From VRUE01 sp036406595 (GTDB lineage: Bacteria > Actinomycetota > Thermoleophilia > Solirubrobacterales > 70-9): a DNA stretch of 13,311 nucleotides. The DNA lies in the NCBI GenBank assembly GCA_036406595.1, contig DASXAR010000010.1:1-13311 (forward strand). The letters are read 5' to 3'. The notes under the pieces were generated by a model. The model searched no databases. It saw only the letters and a list, made by a program, of their open reading frames with translations, and was not told the DNA's origin. The position numbers and the translations under genes were made by a program. Shown piece by piece: positions 10,906-13,311 of the stretch. Position 1 is the stretch's first letter. Each line of letters starts with the position of its first letter.

Positions 10906-13311
10906 CTATCGGTGGTGGCGCTTGTGGCGGCGGCCCTTTGCGCAGGCCGTCTTCGGCCTCACCCTCTGACGGAGCGTGTCCCCGTTCTGCGCCGTGTAAT
11001 CGACGATCAGCGCCCCGGAGGACTTGCAGAGGTCGCGCGTGTTGGCGATATAGCCGTGCTTTCCGCCGAACAGGTTGAGGCGGAAGTGACCGACCGGCGC
11101 GTCGGGGACGACCGGGACGGTCGTCTTCAAGCGGCCCTTCACCGAGGTCGATTCCGCATCCGGCATGATCGTCACCTGGCCGCCCAGGATGAAGACGACG
11201 TGCGGCAGCCTGCCAAAGCCCGAGACCGCGTAGGCGGGGCCCTTGAGCGGCTGATCGAGTAGCGGCGTCGTGGTCGTCGCCGTTCCGATCGGCTGCCGCC
11301 CCGCGCAGTGTTCCGCCGCGAGCTGCGCCTTCGAGCAGATATTGCCGAGATGGCGCTGGTCGATCTCGAACGCCTTCGGGAGAGTCACTGAGAGGGATTT
11401 GATGTTGGCGTCTCCCGACCGTGTCCGCAGGTCGAAGCGAAGCGCCGGATCCTTGCTCCTGCGGGTCGCCTTGCGCCCGCCCAGCTGGCGGAGGGTCATC
11501 TTCGGCTTGAACGAAAGCGTCGCGCAGTCGATCGTCTGGAAGTAGGAGGAGAAGTCGGCGACTGTCCCCTGGTCCCCGACGCCCTGCGAGGCGACGCTGA
11601 ACGGGGAGCAGTTGGTCGGGTTGATCATGAACCTGCTTCGGTCGACGTTCACCTGGATCGAGCGCATCCGGATCGGAATCCCGCCGATGATCGACGGGAC
11701 GGTGTCGGAGAAGGCGGTGACGTGGGCGTCGAGCGGATCGACGTGGATCGCGACCCGGACCACCACGACGCCGTAGTCGTAGGGCCCGGCCAGGGCGGGC
11801 GTGACGGCGACTAGGCTCAGCGGAGCGCCCTTGAACGGCCCGGCGAGGAACATCCTCCCGACCGCGTGGAAGGGGTGGGAGCCCGGACCGGCCGCGACGT
11901 TGGTCGTGCCGATCTGGCTGGCGGCTGGGCAGCTGGAGCTGGCCTGCTCGGCCCGTCCCGAGTTCTGGGCGGCGGCCGCAATCGCGCTCTCCGGGCAGTA
12001 TGTGACGCCCCGCAGGCTGGCGGTCAGCCCCGGCGGCATCGTGAAGTTCAGGTCTCCCAGGAACTGGTCGCCGTCGTCCCGGCCCAGCTTCAGCCTGAAG
12101 TCGGTGAAGTCGCCCGCGATCGGATTGGAGGAGCCTGCGACGAGGCTTGGATTGAACGGGCGCTGCTGGCCCGGGCAGAGCCTCCCGTTCGGCCCGCGGT
12201 CGATCGAGATGATCGGACTGGAGTTCTGCGGCGAGAGCGCCCCATTCCAGGGCGTGAACACCGACTCCGAGTTGTAGATCCTGCACTGGGTCGGCGTGGC
12301 CATCAGGGCCCGATCGGAGGCGAAGAGGTGGAGGTCGAACTCTTCGAAGGGCACCTGCGGCAGGTCGACGATGCTCATCGTCACCTGCCCGGTCTGCGGG
12401 TCGGGATGGACGGACGCGACGAGCTTGGCATGCACGCCGAAGCCCTCCGCAACCATCACGATGCGGTACTGGTTGCCGGGCTGCGGCTCGCCGATGTAGA
12501 GCGACCCGGTCAGCGCGTCGGGGAGAGCCGGCGTGTGCAGCTCGAAGGTCCCGATCTTCGAGTTGTCCGGGCAATGGGCGGATTCGTCGCTGGCGAAATT
12601 CGCCTCGGCGTCCGTGCAGGCGATCTGGCCGTCCGCCGCATCGGGGTTGATGGTCAGGCCTTCGGGCAGCGTCACCGTCGCCGACCGAAGCTCGGATGGC
12701 GAGTTGGACTGACCCAGGAAGATCGGATTCTTGAACTGCAGATCGAGCCCCGAGGGCGCGTCCGACTCGGTGTTCGTGAGGGCCAGGTTGAGCACCGGGT
12801 TGAAGACCTGTTTCTCGCAGCTGGTCGTCGGCGGGTAGCTCGCCTGCGCCTGCGATGGGCTGCCTGGGCTCTCGTAGCTGGTCACCGTCAGGGTCGCGGT
12901 CAGAGGCTGCCCGGTGCAGACGGTCGGGTTGTCGACGAAGGGCTTGACCGGGATCCCCGCGGTCACATACGGAGGAACGATGCAGCTGGTGCTGGCGAGA
13001 CCGGCGCAGCCGCTCTCCCCGACGTGGAACCTGTCGACGTCATGTTCCGGGTCGGCGGGGAATCCCCATACCGTGATGTCCGCGCCCGCAAAAGGTATTT
13101 CCTGGGTGATTCCGCTGACGGTCATCCGCAGCCCGTAGTCGGAGCCGGTGCGGACCGTGATCGGAACGTTGATCGGAACGTCCGCGGTCGGCGCGACGAA
13201 GGCGAAGCGAGCGGTCTCGAAGCCGCCGCGGGCCTCCATGTTGTAGAGGGGGGCCGTCCCAAGCAGGTAGTTCGAGTTCGATTCGTAGTTCGCGTAGATC
13301 GTGATGATGCC
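10906..13311 (-). CDS. Large exported-type protein with three Cys-patterned repeats (N-terminus outside window)
   Basis: The frame is open to the right edge, so the start and any signal peptide lie beyond it; at least 801 residues are present. Numbering from the Met codon at 13239, three diverged repeats of about 150-165 residues are visible: about 184-345, 392-555 and 610-755. Each opens with a strand ending L-P-x-G-L or similar (TVTLPEGLTINP; NFTMPPGLTASL; SVTLPKAFEID). Next come a Cys pair 12-22 residues apart and an IGT strand (SKIGTFELHTP; SQIGTTNVAAG; QPIGTATTTTPL). A later third Cys follows (PTQCRIYN; NPTNCSPFS; TRDLCKSSG). Such beta-rich, Cys-paired, low-lysine sequence fits a secreted or surface protein. 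It ends in a basic tail GRRHKRHHR without a membrane anchor. Similar proteins are numerous in Thermoleophilia; function is unknown. The next gene starts within 45 bp on the same strand. Confidence 0.8.
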   Translation of the reverse strand, partial: GIITIYANYESNSNYLLGTAPLYNMEARGGFETARFAFVAPTADVPINVPITVRTGSDYGLRMTVSGITQEIPFAGADITVWGFPADPEHDVDRFHVGESGCAGLASTSCIVPPYVTAGIPVKPFVDNPTVCTGQPLTATLTVTSYESPGSPSQAQASYPPTTSCEKQVFNPVLNLALTNTESDAPSGLDLQFKNPIFLGQSNSPSELRSATVTLPEGLTINPDAADGQIACTDAEANFASDESAHCPDNSKIGTFELHTPALPDALTGSLYIGEPQPGNQYRIVMVAEGFGVHAKLVASVHPDPQTGQVTMSIVDLPQVPFEEFDLHLFASDRALMATPTQCRIYNSESVFTPWNGALSPQNSSPIISIDRGPNGRLCPGQQRPFNPSLVAGSSNPIAGDFTDFRLKLGRDDGDQFLGDLNFTMPPGLTASLRGVTYCPESAIAAAAQNSGRAEQASSSCPAASQIGTTNVAAGPGSHPFHAVGRMFLAGPFKGAPLSLVAVTPALAGPYDYGVVVVRVAIHVDPLDAHVTAFSDTVPSIIGGIPIRMRSIQVNVDRSRFMINPTNCSPFSVASQGVGDQGTVADFSSYFQTIDCATLSFKPKMTLRQLGGRKATRRSKDPALRFDLRTRSGDANIKSLSVTLPKAFEIDQRHLGNICSKAQLAAEHCAGRQPIGTATTTTPLLDQPLKGPAYAVSGFGRLPHVVFILGGQVTIMPDAESTSVKGRLKTTVPVVPDAPVGHFRLNLFGGKHGYIANTRDLCKSSGALIVDYTAQNGDTLRQRVRPKTACAKGRRHKRHHR

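Noticed and set aside
1..13311. CRISPR arrays, insertion sequences, integrase or phage genes.
   Set aside because: No regularly spaced repeats, transposase or integrase motifs, or tRNA-flanked junctions were seen; the only direct repeat is the 25-bp pair at the GH15 start.

Overview
The window is GC-rich, densely packed, mixed-strand bacterial chromosome. Gene content and style suggest a high-GC actinobacterium, most likely Thermoleophilia/Solirubrobacterales. The pointers are the tig-clpP pair, a CtaG-type oxidase assembly protein, an ABATE/CGNR regulator, a trehalase-like GH15 enzyme, a Cys-patterned multi-repeat exported protein, and starts that almost all lack a Shine-Dalgarno sequence. 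The placement is inferred from gene families, not from a marker gene.

Layout. 32-~200 (-): eroded C-terminus of an M23 peptidase. 220-283: long hairpin behind clpP. 317-972 (-): clpP preceded by a 24-codon leader ORF. 1034-2419 (-): trigger factor. 2453-3443 (-): ctaG plus a 36-residue ORF overlapping its end. 3510-5491 (+): a second, related leader ORF and a GH15 glycosidase. 5492-6079: no intact gene, but minus-strand remnants of a TetR regulator and an alpha/beta hydrolase. 6080-6322 (+): LapA-like membrane protein. 6303-6578 (-): glutaredoxin-fold protein. 6672-7271 (-): CGNR regulator, divergent from 7323-9084 (+), an alpha/beta hydrolase and a nitronate monooxygenase-like flavoenzyme. 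9099-9734 (-) VOC protein and 9757-10176 (+) TrmO diverge from 22 bp. 10173-10862 (-): acylphosphatase-like/LigD-phosphoesterase-like fusion with altered active sites. 10906 to the right edge (-): large repeat-containing, probably exported protein, truncated by the window.

How they work together. Trigger factor and ClpP form a protein-folding and turnover pair, although clpX does not follow here. CtaG serves cytochrome oxidase copper insertion. The hydrolase and flavoenzyme look like a small catabolic operon that the divergent CGNR protein may control. The remaining genes look like single-gene units.

Two points stand out. Ten gene starts have a TANNNT hexamer 6-9 nt before the start codon, which is the geometry of leaderless transcription. 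clpP and GH15, otherwise unrelated, share an alignable ~70-nt leader element: a leaderless mini-ORF with an internal hairpin whose stop codon overlaps the main start (ATGA or GTGA).
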